64,000 bases of DNA from Streptomyces rishiriensis (GCF_030815485.1 NZ_JAUSWV010000002.1:5332001-5396000); one strand, 5' to 3'. Shown: positions 1-8,565, counted from the stretch's first letter. Made by a program: numbers and translations. Notes: generated from the letters alone by a model not told the origin.

Positions 1-1592
1 GACTGCACGGGCATGGACTGGACGGACCGCACCGGCCGGGCGGCCCGATCGTCCTCCTCGCCGCCCTGGTCCGCCGCCTCCAGGACGCCCCGGGGCAGCC
101 GCAGCGTGAACACGGCGCCGCCCTCCGGGGAGTTGGCGGCGGTGATCTCACCGCCGTGGATGTGGGCGTTCTCCAGGGCGATGGACAGGCCGAGCCCGCT
201 GCCCTCGGAGCGCGGCCGGGAGGCGCTCGCCTTGTAGAACCGGTCGAAGACGTGCGGCAGCACATCCTCCGGGATGCCGGGCCCGTGGTCGCGCACGGAG
301 ATGACGACCGCGTCGTCCGCCGCCGAGACCGACACCCGCACCGGCGACCCGCCGTGCTTCAGCGCGTTGCCGATGAGGTTGGCGAGGATCACGTCCAGGC
401 GACGCGGGTCGAGCAGGGCGTGGATGCCGCGCTCGGCGTCCAGGTCGACCGCGTCCAGCCAGGCGCGCGCGTCGATGCAGTGGGTGATCTGGTCGGCGAC
501 GTCGACGTCGTCCAGGACCAGCCGCGCCGTACCGGCGTCGAAGCGGGTGACCTCCATCAGGTTCTCGACGAGGTTGTTCAGCCGCCGCGTCTCGCTGACC
601 ACCAGCCGCACCGCGGGCTCGATCATCGGGTCGATGCTGCCCGACTCGGCGTCCAGCTCCTCCTCCAGCACCTCCGCGACGGTGGTGATGGCGGTCAGCG
701 GCGTGCGCAGCTCGTGCGACATGTCGGCGACGAACCGGCGCGAGGCGTCGTCCCGCGCGGCCATGTCGGCGACCCGCTTCTCCAGGGACTCGGCCGCCCG
801 GTTGAACGTCCGTGACAGATCCGCGAGTTCGTCCGTACCGGACACCCGCAGCCGCGTGTCGAACCGGCCCTCGCCGAGCCGCCGCGCCGCGACGCCCAGC
901 CGGTGCACCGGCTTCAGCACGGTCGTCCCGGCGGCCTGGGCGAGCAGCGCGGCCCCGATCAGCGCGAGACCGGTGGCGATGCCCAGGGACCAGGCCAGCG
1001 AGTTGAGGTCCTTGGCCTCCGGCTCCAGCGACTTGCGCATGTACCCGGTCGGCCCGCCCCCGATCACCTTCGTCCCGGCCACCAGATACGGCGTCCCGTG
1101 GTCGACGACCCGCTGCCAGTACAGATGGAAGGGCGACGAGTTGCCGCCCGTGACGTCCTGCTGCCTGTTCACCGCCGTACGCAGCGACCCGGGCACGTCC
1201 TCCAGCGAGAACCCGCTCAGCCCGCCCGAGTTGCCGTAGACGGTCGTGCCGCTCGCGTCCTCGCCCACCAGCAGCACGCTGAAGCGCTGGCTGCTGTTGG
1301 CCATCTGGCCGGCGGTGTGCTGGAGCTCGTCCTGCGAGGGATGCTCGGGCAGCGAACCCGCGCGGTTCTGCATCTCCTGTTCGAAGTCCCGCAGCACGGC
1401 ACCCTGGGTACGGGTCAGCACCGCCTCGCGGTTGAGCCAGTACGCGATGCCGGACGCGGACACGGCCGCGGTCAGCGCCACCGCCCCGAAGACGACGACG
1501 AGCCGCAGCCGCAGGCTGGTGAAACGCAGCCGCGAGAGTCTTCCCTTACGCGCCGCGGACCAGCCGCGGAGCCCCCCTTGCGACTGGGTCAC
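1..1592 (-). CDS. afsQ2: AfsQ2 sensor histidine kinase (C-terminal end cut by window edge)
   Basis: Membrane sensor kinase of the AfsQ1/AfsQ2 system, which influences antibiotic production and nitrogen-linked development in streptomycetes. The frame reads from a GTG at 1592 to the left edge, giving 530 codons. I recall about 535 residues for the family, so only a few residues should be missing. Visible in order: a basic N-terminus, a membrane segment at about residues 25-48, an extracytoplasmic loop, a second membrane segment at about 197-220, a HAMP linker, the H-box (MSHELRTPL, His near 291), the N-box (NLIGNALKH, about 400) and G-boxes (DHGPGIPED; GSGLGLSIA). The GTG start overlaps the afsQ1 stop codon by two bases (1590-1591), so the two genes are translationally coupled. 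The system identity comes from order and sequence memory; the kinase call is certain. Confidence 0.93.
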   Translation of the reverse strand, partial: MTQSQGGLRGWSAARKGRLSRLRFTSLRLRLVVVFGAVALTAAVSASGIAYWLNREAVLTRTQGAVLRDFEQEMQNRAGSLPEHPSQDELQHTAGQMANSSQRFSVLLVGEDASGTTVYGNSGGLSGFSLEDVPGSLRTAVNRQQDVTGGNSSPFHLYWQRVVDHGTPYLVAGTKVIGGGPTGYMRKSLEPEAKDLNSLAWSLGIATGLALIGAALLAQAAGTTVLKPVHRLGVAARRLGEGRFDTRLRVSGTDELADLSRTFNRAAESLEKRVADMAARDDASRRFVADMSHELRTPLTAITTVAEVLEEELDAESGSIDPMIEPAVRLVVSETRRLNNLVENLMEVTRFDAGTARLVLDDVDVADQITHCIDARAWLDAVDLDAERGIHALLDPRRLDVILANLIGNALKHGGSPVRVSVSAADDAVVISVRDHGPGIPEDVLPHVFDRFYKASASRPRSEGSGLGLSIALENAHIHGGEITAANSPEGGAVFTLRLPRGVLEAADQGGEEDDRAARPVRSVQSMPVQ

Positions 1593-2266
1593 TGAGGGGC
1601 GTCCAGGCGGTAGCCGACACCGCGCACGGTACGGATCAGGACCGGGGACGACGGCACGTCCTCCACCTTGGCCCGCAGCCGCTGGACACAGGCGTCCACC
1701 AGGCGCGAGTCACCCAGGTAGTCGTGCTCCCACACCAGCCGCAGCAACTGCTGCCGGGACAGCGCCTGTCCCGGCCGCCGGCTCAGCTCGAGCAGCAGCC
1801 GCAGTTCGGTCGGCGTGAGCTGGAGGTCCTCGCCGTTCTTCGTCACCGTCATCGCCGCGCGGTCGATGACGAGACTGCCGAACGTCGCCGAATCGCTCGA
1901 CTCGCGCTCCCCGCGCCGCAGCACGGCCCGGATCCGGGCGTCCAGCACCCGGCCCTGCACGGGTTTGACGACATAGTCGTCGGCGCCGGACTCCAGCCCG
2001 ACGACCACGTCGATGTCGTCGCTGCGCGCGGTCAGCAAGATGATCGGCAGTTGGTCGGTGCGCCGGATGCGCCGGCACACCTCGAAACCGTCGATGCCGG
2101 GCAGCATCACGTCCAGCACGATGAGATCCGGCCGCTGCTCGCGCAGCAGCTTCAGACCGTCCTCACCGCTGGCAGCGGTGGCCACCCGGTGTCCCTGGCG
2201 CGTCAGTGAGAGCTCCAGGGCCGTACGGATGGCGTCGTCGTCCTCGATCAGCAACAGGGAAGGCAC
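1589..2266 (-). CDS. afsQ1: AfsQ1 response regulator, OmpR family
   Basis: DNA-binding response regulator partner of AfsQ2. The GTG start at 2266 gives 225 residues, the length I recall for AfsQ1. An in-frame extension to 2713 exists but reads as proline/arginine-rich shadow. The receiver domain covers residues 1-115, with the acidic pair at 9-10, phospho-acceptor Asp52 (VLDVMLPG), the conserved Thr in LLTARS and the Lys in VVKP. The C-terminal winged helix (about 130-225) has the OmpR-type recognition region LVDACVQRLRAKVE and ends in the family's VRGVGYRL motif. It is transcribed away from sigQ across a shared 683-base intergenic region that carries a site matching the AfsQ1 consensus, so autoregulation or sigQ control is likely. 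Confidence 0.95.
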   Translation of the reverse strand: MPSLLLIEDDDAIRTALELSLTRQGHRVATAASGEDGLKLLREQRPDLIVLDVMLPGIDGFEVCRRIRRTDQLPIILLTARSDDIDVVVGLESGADDYVVKPVQGRVLDARIRAVLRRGERESSDSATFGSLVIDRAAMTVTKNGEDLQLTPTELRLLLELSRRPGQALSRQQLLRLVWEHDYLGDSRLVDACVQRLRAKVEDVPSSPVLIRTVRGVGYRLDAPQ

Positions 2267-2949
2267 GGGCTCATTCTGGCCCATGAGGGGGCTGTCGTTC
2301 GACCTGTGGGTCGGTGGTGAGGCGCCGGAGGAGGGTGGTTCCGGTGGCGCGGGCCGGGTGCAGGGGGTCGGACGCATCCCGCGAACACCCGTGCGGGTGC
2401 CGTACGCCGGTGCGGTCCGCAACCCGCAGACCTGCGGTTTCGCCGGGCCGGAGCGGCTCCGCGCGGGTGCGTGGACCGAGGTGTCGGGCCGGTCCGACAG
2501 GGCCGCCCGGCCCTCGCCGCCCGGCCGCGGATCCCGCCCGAGACGGGAGACCTGCCGCAAACCCGCGCGGCATCGCGCCGTCCTCGTCGTGCACCTCCGG
2601 TCCCGGAGCGGCGGCCGGGCGTGGGGGCGCCGGTGGCGGCGGTCACACGGCCGCGGGGCCGGCCGGGGGGTCGGCGGCGGGTGGTCCGGTGCCGGCGCCG
2701 GGCCGGGAGCCACCCCGGCAGCGTCCCGCGGTGACCTGCGCGAACCAGGTCAACTGCCGTACCGGGGACGCCTGTGGGCGGTCTGTGGTGTTGCCGTGAC
2801 AGGGCCCTGTGACAGGTCTGTGACAGTCGGCGGACACGGCGATGAAGTGGCCCGGGCAATCTTTTGGTCACGGACAGGGCGACGCGGAACCACAGCGAAG
2901 CCCGACCGGGCAGGACCGAACACCGGAAGTCCACGACGGGGGGCGCGAG
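2267..2949. other. Long divergent intergenic region between afsQ1 and sigQ
   Basis: 683 bases without a supportable gene. Open frames here are compositional shadows rich in Arg, Pro and Gly. The sigQ-proximal third contains three GTGAC elements (2796-2800, 2809-2813, 2820-2824), the last two spaced as an AfsQ1 site. A less GC-rich stretch near 2855-2870 could hold the sigQ promoter. The rest is very GC-rich with no clear structure. Confidence 0.6.
2809..2824 (+). promoter_or_regulatory. Candidate AfsQ1 binding site (GTnAC-n6-GTnAC)
   Basis: The sequence GTGACAGGTCTGTGAC is a perfect match to the published AfsQ1 consensus GTnAC-n6-GTnAC. A third GTGAC lies eight bases upstream at 2796-2800. 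It sits 126 bases upstream of the sigQ start and about 540 bases from the afsQ1 start. Binding itself is inferred. Confidence 0.65.
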
Positions 2950-3729
2950 ATGAACACGCTGCACGGTATGAGCACCAACGCAGTCGCAGTCGTCACGCGT
3001 CTGCACGACGTGCACCGGGGTTCCGAGAAGTCCGGCGCCGAGGGGAGCCCCTCCCGCGCGAGCGGTTTCGAACGTGCGGGGGGACGGGGGTGCGCTCGCG
3101 GCGCCGGGCGTCAGCACACCGCCTTCATGACGGTGGTCGACACGGGGGAACAGGCGGCTCACGGGGGAGCCGCGTACAGGGAGGACACGGGGGAGCGCCG
3201 CTCGCTGACCGAGGCGGAGTTCACCGCCTACGTCCAGGAGCGCCGCGCCTCCCTGTACGCAACCGCCTACCACCTCACCGGCGACCGCTTCGCGGCCGAG
3301 GACCTGCTCCAGAGCGCGCTGTTCTCGACGTACCGGGCGTGGGACCGGATCAGTGACAAGGCCGCGGTCGGCGGATACCTCCGCCGGACGATGACCAACC
3401 TGCACATCAGCGCGTGGCGCCGCCGCAAGCTGAACGAGTACCCGACCGAGGAGCTGCCGGAGACGGCGGGCGACACGGACGCGATGCGCGGCACCGAGCT
3501 GCGCGCGGTCCTGTGGCAGGCGCTGGCCCGGCTCCCCGAACTCCAGCGGACGATGCTGGTCCTGCGCTACTACGAGGGCCGCACCGACCCGGAGATCGCG
3601 GAGATCCTCGGCATCAGTGTCGGCACGGTGAAGTCCAGCATCTGGCGGTCGCTCCGCCGGCTGCGCGAGGACGAGGTCCTCAGCTTCGGCCGTGACGAGG
3701 AGGACGCCTTCGGGGAGCTTGTCGCCTGA
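2950..3729 (+). CDS. sigQ: RNA polymerase sigma factor SigQ (SigE-like ECF)
   Basis: Sigma-70 family factor encoded next to afsQ1/afsQ2. From ATG 2950 it is 259 residues. Residues 1-90 are a variable, low-complexity N-terminus. Region 2 spans about 94-160 (YATAYHLTGD, AEDLLQSALFSTYRAWDRI) and region 4 about 185-240 (LPELQRTMLVLRYYEG, then the helix-turn-helix EIAEILGISVGTVKSSIWRSLRRL). This is the SigE-family ECF layout. The start at 2950 follows a G-rich tract and is preferred over 2842, but ATG 2968 and ATG 3127 remain possible because the first 60 residues look unconserved. Three copies of ACGGGGGA lie inside the 5' part. The gene is divergent from afsQ1 behind a candidate AfsQ1 site. Confidence 0.85.
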   Translation: MNTLHGMSTNAVAVVTRLHDVHRGSEKSGAEGSPSRASGFERAGGRGCARGAGRQHTAFMTVVDTGEQAAHGGAAYREDTGERRSLTEAEFTAYVQERRASLYATAYHLTGDRFAAEDLLQSALFSTYRAWDRISDKAAVGGYLRRTMTNLHISAWRRRKLNEYPTEELPETAGDTDAMRGTELRAVLWQALARLPELQRTMLVLRYYEGRTDPEIAEILGISVGTVKSSIWRSLRRLREDEVLSFGRDEEDAFGELVA

Positions 3730-3879
3730 GGGTGAACGGGGGAAGGGCCCGGCTCCGCTCAGGGGAGCCGGTGAACGGGGGAAACACGGGGGAAGCGGTA
3801 CCGGGGGGCCCGACGGGGGACGTCGGGGAGCGGTACCGCGCAAGCACGGGGGAAGCACCACCCGGGGGGACACGGGGGA
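3142..3879 (+). repeat. Dispersed ACGGGGGA repeats in sigQ and downstream
   Basis: The octamer ACGGGGGA occurs nine times: at 3142, 3161 and 3187 inside the sigQ 5' region, then at 3736, 3775, 3786, 3813, 3846 and 3872 in the 224-base gap after sigQ. All copies are in the same orientation. Copies inside sigQ encode a recurrent DTGE/HGGA pattern. The gap holds no other recognisable feature. Confidence 0.75.
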
Positions 3880-3953
3880 GCACCGAGGAAGCGGGGCTGG
3901 AGGGCCGGGGGGTCCATCCAGTCCCGCTTCTGCGTGCGGCCCGTGCGAGCGCC

Positions 3954-4592
3954 CTAGGCGGCCGTACGGGCCGCCGGGGTGCGGGGGCCGGTGGCCGCCG
4001 CCGCCAGACGGCCCAGGGCCTCGTCGCGGTCGCAGGCGTGCGCCCCGAGCGCGGTCTGGCGGGCGACGATGGAGCGTTCGGTGCGCATCAGACGCCAGCC
4101 GCGGCGCAACAGGAAGGGCACCGACTTGCGGCCCTCCCTCAGATCGCGCAGGAAGCGGCGGCGGAAGGTCTTCACCGGGCCACGGCTCAGGCACAGCGCG
4201 TCGGCCAGGACACCCAGTTCACGGCACCGGTTCACGATCTCGGCGGCGAAGATGCCCTCCGCGATGAACAGCGGCGTCCGCCCGATGTCGATCGCGTCCT
4301 CGCCGGTGCGGGCGCTGAGCGAGATGTCGTAGACGGGAACGTTCGTACGGCCCGTGCCGCACAGCTCCACGATCGAGGCGACGGCCGTGTCCGCGTCCCA
4401 CGATGCGGGGTGGTCCCAGTCGATGTCGGAACTCCCGGCGACGAGCGGCAGCGTCGGGTCGTCGCGCTCCTTGTAGAAGTCGTCGAGCCGCAGTACCGGA
4501 AGGCCGGAACGGGCGGCGAGCAGGGACTTGCCGGAGCCGGAAGGGCCGCAGAGCAGCACGACTCGCGTCGGTATGGGCGGAGGGGAGGTCAC
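3954..4592 (-). CDS. Uridine kinase-like P-loop protein
   Basis: Probable nucleoside or small-molecule kinase of the uridine kinase/phosphoribulokinase fold. With GTG 4592 it has 212 residues. Walker A is GPSGSGKS at about residues 16-23, followed by the family-typical LRLDDFY substrate segment, DWDHPASWD, and VPVYDISLSAR with IAEGIFA. This pattern is seen in actinobacterial 'uridine kinase' proteins. An upstream ATG at 4661 would add 23 residues that look unconserved. A GGGGGGAT tract lies about 20 bases before GTG 4592, which is far for a ribosome site, so the start is uncertain. It is convergent with sigQ across the ACGGGGGA region and divergent from the small exported protein. The true substrate is not visible from sequence. 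Confidence 0.8.
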   Translation of the reverse strand: MTSPPPIPTRVVLLCGPSGSGKSLLAARSGLPVLRLDDFYKERDDPTLPLVAGSSDIDWDHPASWDADTAVASIVELCGTGRTNVPVYDISLSARTGEDAIDIGRTPLFIAEGIFAAEIVNRCRELGVLADALCLSRGPVKTFRRRFLRDLREGRKSVPFLLRRGWRLMRTERSIVARQTALGAHACDRDEALGRLAAAATGPRTPAARTAA

Positions 4593-4719
4593 GGGACACC
4601 AGTGTGAGGCATCCCCCCGGGCGTCAACGACCCCGCGGGTCGGCTTTGATGCGCGCGTCACACCTCAACTACCCTTCGTGTCGACCTGATCACCTTGCGC
4701 ATCAGAAGGCGGCATCGCG

Positions 4720-5127
4720 ATGGCCCGACACGCTTCCCCCCAGACCACCACCGGCCGGCGCGCCCTCGCCGCCCTCGCGACCGCCGGGGTGGCGCTGGGC
4801 GCCGGCGCCGGGACCGCGGCCGCGGCCACCGGCGAACCCGCCGTCGACGTGGTGCGGACGCGCCCCACCTCGATCGGTCACCTCGACCCGCAGGCGGGCG
4901 TACAGGGGGCCCTCGGCTCCCTGGCGTACGTCACCGGCGCGGTCTCCGGCCTCAAGCCCAACCCCCTCGCGGGCACCGGCGTCGACCCCCTCGACAACGG
5001 CGTCGGCACCCAGCTCGCGGACTTCAAGCCGCTGACCTCCCAGATGCTCACCGGGCCGGTGGCGCAGGCACAGTCCATCGGCTCGATCCCGGTCCTGGGG
5101 GACGTGACGAAGGTGCTGGGCGGCTGA
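4720..5127 (+). CDS. Small exported protein of unknown function
   Basis: 135-residue protein with an N-terminal signal peptide: TTTGRRALAAL, then a hydrophobic run ending GTAAAA near residue 36. The mature part is short, rich in Gly, Pro, Leu and Asp, without Cys, and includes repeated GTGVDPLDNGVG-like turns. I recognise no domain. Similar small secreted proteins with an ATGEPAVDVV-like mature start occur widely in Streptomyces. It stands alone, divergent from the kinase-like gene, and is followed by a strong hairpin, so it is probably monocistronic. Confidence 0.8.
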   Translation: MARHASPQTTTGRRALAALATAGVALGAGAGTAAAATGEPAVDVVRTRPTSIGHLDPQAGVQGALGSLAYVTGAVSGLKPNPLAGTGVDPLDNGVGTQLADFKPLTSQMLTGPVAQAQSIGSIPVLGDVTKVLGG

Positions 5128-5144
5128 CGCCGGCCCGCACGGAC

Positions 5145-5186
5145 GGAAGCCGCGCCGCCCCCGGACGGAGGGGTGGCGCGGCTTCC
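5145..5186 (+). terminator. Hairpin terminator after the small exported protein
   Basis: Perfect 12-bp inverted repeat: GGAAGCCGCGCC at 5145-5156 pairs with GGCGCGGCTTCC at 5175-5186. It lies between two convergent genes and can serve both. No T-tract is present, which is usual for Streptomyces. Confidence 0.7.
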
Positions 5187-5212
5187 GCGTCTCGGTGGGC
5201 CGTTGAGCCGCC

Positions 5213-6124
5213 CTAGTACGACGAGCCCGAGGCGCCCAGCGAACCCGTCGGGTGCCAGACCGTCTTCGTCTCCAGGAAGGCCGTCATGCGGTCGGTGCCC
5301 GGCGTCGCCGTCCAGTCGTCCACAGGCTGTGGACGAAGGACGCGCTTCAGATTGTCGGCCGCCGCGATCTCCAGCTCCTTCGCCAGCACGTCGTCGGCGC
5401 CCGCGAGGTCGATCGCGTTGACGTCCTGGTGGGCGGCGAGGGGCGCCGCGATCTCCGCCGTACGGCCGGAGAGGACGTTGACGACTCCGCCGGGCACGTC
5501 GGAGGTGGCCAGCACCTCGCCGAGCGACAGCGCCGGGAGCGGGGAGCGCTCACTCGCGATCACGATCGCCGTGTTGCCGGTCGCGATCACCGGGGCGAGG
5601 ACGGAGACCAGGCCCAGGAAGGACGACTCCTGCGGGGCCAGAACCGCGACCACGCCCGTCGGTTCCGGCGAGGAGAGGTTGAAGTACGGGCCCGCGACCG
5701 GGTTTCCGCCGCCCACGACCTGGGCGATCTTGTCGGTCCAGCCCGCGTACCAGACCCAGCGGTCGATGGTCGCCTCGACCTGCTCGGCGGCCTTGGACTT
5801 CGACAGGCCCTCGGCGTCGGCGACCTCGTGGACGAACTGGCCCTTGCGGCCCTCCAGCATCTCCGCGACGCGGTAGAGGATCTGGCCCCGGTTGTACGCC
5901 GTCGCCCCGGACCAGCCGCCGAACGCCTTGCGCGCGGCGACGACCGCGTCACGGGCGTCCTTGCGGGAGGACTGCGGTGCGTTGGCCAGCCACTTGCCCT
6001 TTGCGTCGGTCACCTCGTACACCCGGCCGCTCTCGGAACGCGGGAACTTCCCGCCGACGTACAGCTTGTAGGTCTTGAAGACGCTGAGTCGCTGCTGCTC
6101 GGTCTTGTCGGTCTTATCGGACAT
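5213..6124 (-). CDS. Truncated aldehyde dehydrogenase-like protein lacking catalytic residues
   Basis: 303-residue member of the aldehyde dehydrogenase superfamily. It keeps the N-terminal NAD-binding half (LYVGGKFPRSESGR, WYAGWTDK, PTGVVAVLAPQES, VIATGNTAIV, PGGVVNVLSG) but ends before the general-base motif (ELGGK) and the GQxC nucleophile, so it cannot be a normal dehydrogenase. Its ATG at 6124 overlaps the stop of the full-length dehydrogenase by 11 bases, making it the third gene of the deoC operon. The stable length and clean C-terminus (LGASGSSY) suggest a maintained partner subunit rather than decay. A role in tuning or scaffolding the upstream enzyme is inference only. Confidence 0.85.
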   Translation of the reverse strand: MSDKTDKTEQQRLSVFKTYKLYVGGKFPRSESGRVYEVTDAKGKWLANAPQSSRKDARDAVVAARKAFGGWSGATAYNRGQILYRVAEMLEGRKGQFVHEVADAEGLSKSKAAEQVEATIDRWVWYAGWTDKIAQVVGGGNPVAGPYFNLSSPEPTGVVAVLAPQESSFLGLVSVLAPVIATGNTAIVIASERSPLPALSLGEVLATSDVPGGVVNVLSGRTAEIAAPLAAHQDVNAIDLAGADDVLAKELEIAAADNLKRVLRPQPVDDWTATPGTDRMTAFLETKTVWHPTGSLGASGSSY

Positions 6125-7565
6125 CGAGGTACGCCTCCAGGCCGTGGCGGCCGCCCTCGCGGCCGAAGCCCGACTCCTTGTAGCCGCCGAACGGCGACGT
6201 CGGGTCGAACTTGTTGAACGTGTTGGACCAGATCACGCCCGCGCGGAGCCTGCTCGCCACCGCGAGGATGCGGGAGCCCTTCTCCGTCCAGATGCCGGCC
6301 GACAGGCCGTACGGCGTGTTGTTGGCCTTGGCGACGGCCTCCTCCGGCGTGCGGAAACTGAGGACCGACAGGACAGGGCCGAAGATCTCGTCGCGGGCGA
6401 CGGTGTGCGCCTGGGTGACGTTCGTGAAGAGCGTCGGGGCGAACCAGTACCCGGAGGTGGGCAGTTCGCAGTCCGGGGACCAGCGTTCGGCGCCCTCCGC
6501 CTCACCCTGCTCGACGAGCGTGGTGATGCGCGAGAGCTGCTCGGCGGAGTTGATCGCGCCGATGTCGGTGTTCTTGTCGAGCGGGTCGCCGAGCCGGAGG
6601 GTGGCGAGGCGGCGCTTCAGCGACTCCAGCAGCTCGTCCTGGATCGACTCCTGGACGAGGAGCCGGCTGCCCGCGCAGCAGACCTGGCCCTGGTTGAAGA
6701 AGATGCCGCTGACGATGCCCTCGACGGCCTGGTCGATCGGCGCGTCGTCGAAGACGATGTTGGCGCCCTTGCCGCCCAGTTCGAGCGTGACCTTCTTGTG
6801 CGAGCCCGCGACCTGCCGGGCGATCGCCTTGCCGACGGCGGTGGAGCCGGTGAAGGCGACCTTGTTCACGTCCGGGTGCGCGACCAGCGCGGCCCCCGCG
6901 TCGCCGTAGCCGGGGAGGATGTTGACGACGCCCTTCGGCAGGCCCGCCTGGCGGCAGACGTCCGCGAAGAACAGGGCGGACAGCGGGGTCGTCTCGGCGG
7001 GCTTGAGCACCACCGTGTTGCCCGTCGCCAGCGCCGGGGCGATCTTCCACGCCAGCATCAGCAGCGGGAAGTTCCAGGGGATGACCTGGCCGGCGACGCC
7101 CAGCGGCTTCGGGTCCACGCCGAAGCCCGCGTGGTCGAGCTTGTCCGCCCAGCCCGCGTAGTAGAAGAAGTGCGCGGCGACCAGGGGCAGGTCGGCGTCG
7201 CGCGTCTCCTTGATCGGCTTGCCGTTGTCCAGTGTCTCCAGGACCGCCAGTTCGCGGCTGCGCTCCTGGATGATCCGGGCGATGCGGAACAGGTACTTGG
7301 CGCGCTCGGAGCCCGGCAGCGCGGACCACTTCCCGAAGGCCTTGCGGGCGGCCCGCACGGCCCGGTCGACGTCCGCCTCGCCCGCCTGGGCGATCTCGGA
7401 CAGGACCTCCTCGGTGGACGGCGAGACGGTCTTGAAGACCTTGCCGTCGGCCGCCTCGGTGAACTCACCGTCGATGAACAGACCGTAGGAGGGGGCGATG
7501 TCGACGACCGAGCGGGACTCGGGGGCCGGAGCGTACTCGAATGCGGATGCAGTCGTGGATGCCAT
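6114..7565 (-). CDS. Aldehyde dehydrogenase (NAD-dependent)
   Basis: Complete 483-residue ALDH. Cofactor residues are seen in VIPWNFPLLM and the GSTAVG loop (about 240-245). The catalytic base is Glu262 in LELGGKGANIV and the nucleophile is Cys296 in FNQGQVCCAG. The C-terminal EIFGPVLSV and GGYKESGFGREGG motifs are also present. ATG 7565 is chosen over the long in-frame extension because it lies 5 bases after the deoC stop. With deoC upstream, a likely job is oxidising the acetaldehyde released from deoxyribose 5-phosphate. That pathway assignment is inference from operon order. Confidence 0.92.
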   Translation of the reverse strand: MASTTASAFEYAPAPESRSVVDIAPSYGLFIDGEFTEAADGKVFKTVSPSTEEVLSEIAQAGEADVDRAVRAARKAFGKWSALPGSERAKYLFRIARIIQERSRELAVLETLDNGKPIKETRDADLPLVAAHFFYYAGWADKLDHAGFGVDPKPLGVAGQVIPWNFPLLMLAWKIAPALATGNTVVLKPAETTPLSALFFADVCRQAGLPKGVVNILPGYGDAGAALVAHPDVNKVAFTGSTAVGKAIARQVAGSHKKVTLELGGKGANIVFDDAPIDQAVEGIVSGIFFNQGQVCCAGSRLLVQESIQDELLESLKRRLATLRLGDPLDKNTDIGAINSAEQLSRITTLVEQGEAEGAERWSPDCELPTSGYWFAPTLFTNVTQAHTVARDEIFGPVLSVLSFRTPEEAVAKANNTPYGLSAGIWTEKGSRILAVASRLRAGVIWSNTFNKFDPTSPFGGYKESGFGREGGRHGLEAYLDVR

Positions 7566-7570
7566 GGTGA

Positions 7571-8533
7571 TCAGTCCACCGTCACGTAGTCGGGGCCGGA
7601 GTAGCGGCCGGTGGCCAGCTTCTGACGCTGCATCAGCAGATCGTTCAGGAGCGAGGAGGCGCCGAAGCGGAACCAGTGGTTGTCCAGCCAGTCCGCACCC
7701 GCGGTCTCGTTGACCAGGACGAGGAACTTGATCGCGTCCTTGGTGGTGCGGATGCCGCCGGCGGGCTTCACGCCGACCTGGACGCCGGTCTGGGCGCGGA
7801 AGTCCCGCACGGCCTCCAGCATGAGAAGGGTGTTCGCGGGAGTGGCGTTGACGGCGACCTTGCCGGTCGAGGTCTTGATGAAGTCGGCGCCCGCGAGCAT
7901 GCCGAGCCAGCTCGCCCGGCGGATGTTGTCGTACGTCGACAGCTCGCCCGTCTCGAAGATGACCTTCAGCCGGGCGGCCGTCCCGCACGCCTCGCGCACG
8001 GCGGTGATCTCGTCGTACACCTTCAGGTACTTGCCCGAGAGGAACGCCCCGCGGTCGATGACCATGTCGATCTCGTCGGCGCCCGCGGCGACGGCGTCGC
8101 GGACGTCGGCGAGCTTCACCGCGAGGGCCGCGCGGCCGGCCGGGAAGGCGGTGGCGACCGAGGCGACCTTGACGCCCGAGCCGGCGACGGCCACCTTCGC
8201 GGTGGCGACCATGTCCGGATACACACAGACCGCGGCCGTGGTCGGGGTCGTGCGGTCGGTCGGGTCGGGGTGGACCGCCTTCGCGCCGATCGCCCGGACC
8301 TTGCCCGGGGTGTCCGCGCCTTCCAGCGTCGTCAGGTCGACCATCGAGATGGCGAGGTCGATGGCGTACGCCTTCGCGGTCGTCTTGATGGAACGGGTGC
8401 CGAGCGCGGCGGCGCGCGCCTCCAGGCCGACCGTGTCGACGCCGGGCAGCCCGTGGAGGAAGCGGCGCAGCGAGCCGTCGGACGCCGTGACGTCCGTGAG
8501 TGCGTCGGCTGCGGTAGGTGTATTGGTGGGCAT
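7571..8533 (-). CDS. deoC: Deoxyribose-phosphate aldolase
   Basis: Cleaves 2-deoxyribose 5-phosphate to glyceraldehyde 3-phosphate and acetaldehyde in deoxynucleoside catabolism. From ATG 8533 the protein has 320 residues. The Schiff-base lysine is Lys220 in ADFIKTSTGK, and the second catalytic Lys256 lies in VGVKPAGGIRT. TVCVYP-like (AVCVYPDM) and DEIDMVID motifs are also present. The N-terminal extension relative to E. coli DeoC is usual in actinobacteria. The start at 8533 is preferred over 8575 because the palindrome CTACGCGCGTAG at 8553-8564 would otherwise be inside the gene. It heads an operon with two ALDH-family genes. Confidence 0.95.
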   Translation of the reverse strand: MPTNTPTAADALTDVTASDGSLRRFLHGLPGVDTVGLEARAAALGTRSIKTTAKAYAIDLAISMVDLTTLEGADTPGKVRAIGAKAVHPDPTDRTTPTTAAVCVYPDMVATAKVAVAGSGVKVASVATAFPAGRAALAVKLADVRDAVAAGADEIDMVIDRGAFLSGKYLKVYDEITAVREACGTAARLKVIFETGELSTYDNIRRASWLGMLAGADFIKTSTGKVAVNATPANTLLMLEAVRDFRAQTGVQVGVKPAGGIRTTKDAIKFLVLVNETAGADWLDNHWFRFGASSLLNDLLMQRQKLATGRYSGPDYVTVD

Positions 8534-8551
8534 GGTCACCAGACGAGCATA

Positions 8552-8565
8552 TCTACGCGCGTAGC
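8552..8565. promoter_or_regulatory. Palindromic operator candidate upstream of deoC
   Basis: TCTACGCGCGTAGC contains the perfect 12-bp palindrome CTACGCGCGTAG at 8553-8564, ending 20 bases upstream of the deoC start. The identical 12-mer lies upstream of punA at 14746-14757. The central CGCG with flanking symmetric arms resembles LacI-family operators; that family assignment is inferred. Confidence 0.7.

Noticed and set aside
2248..4194. 648-residue minus-strand frame across afsQ1-sigQ
   Set aside because: Antisense to sigQ with proline/arginine-rich content and no motif.
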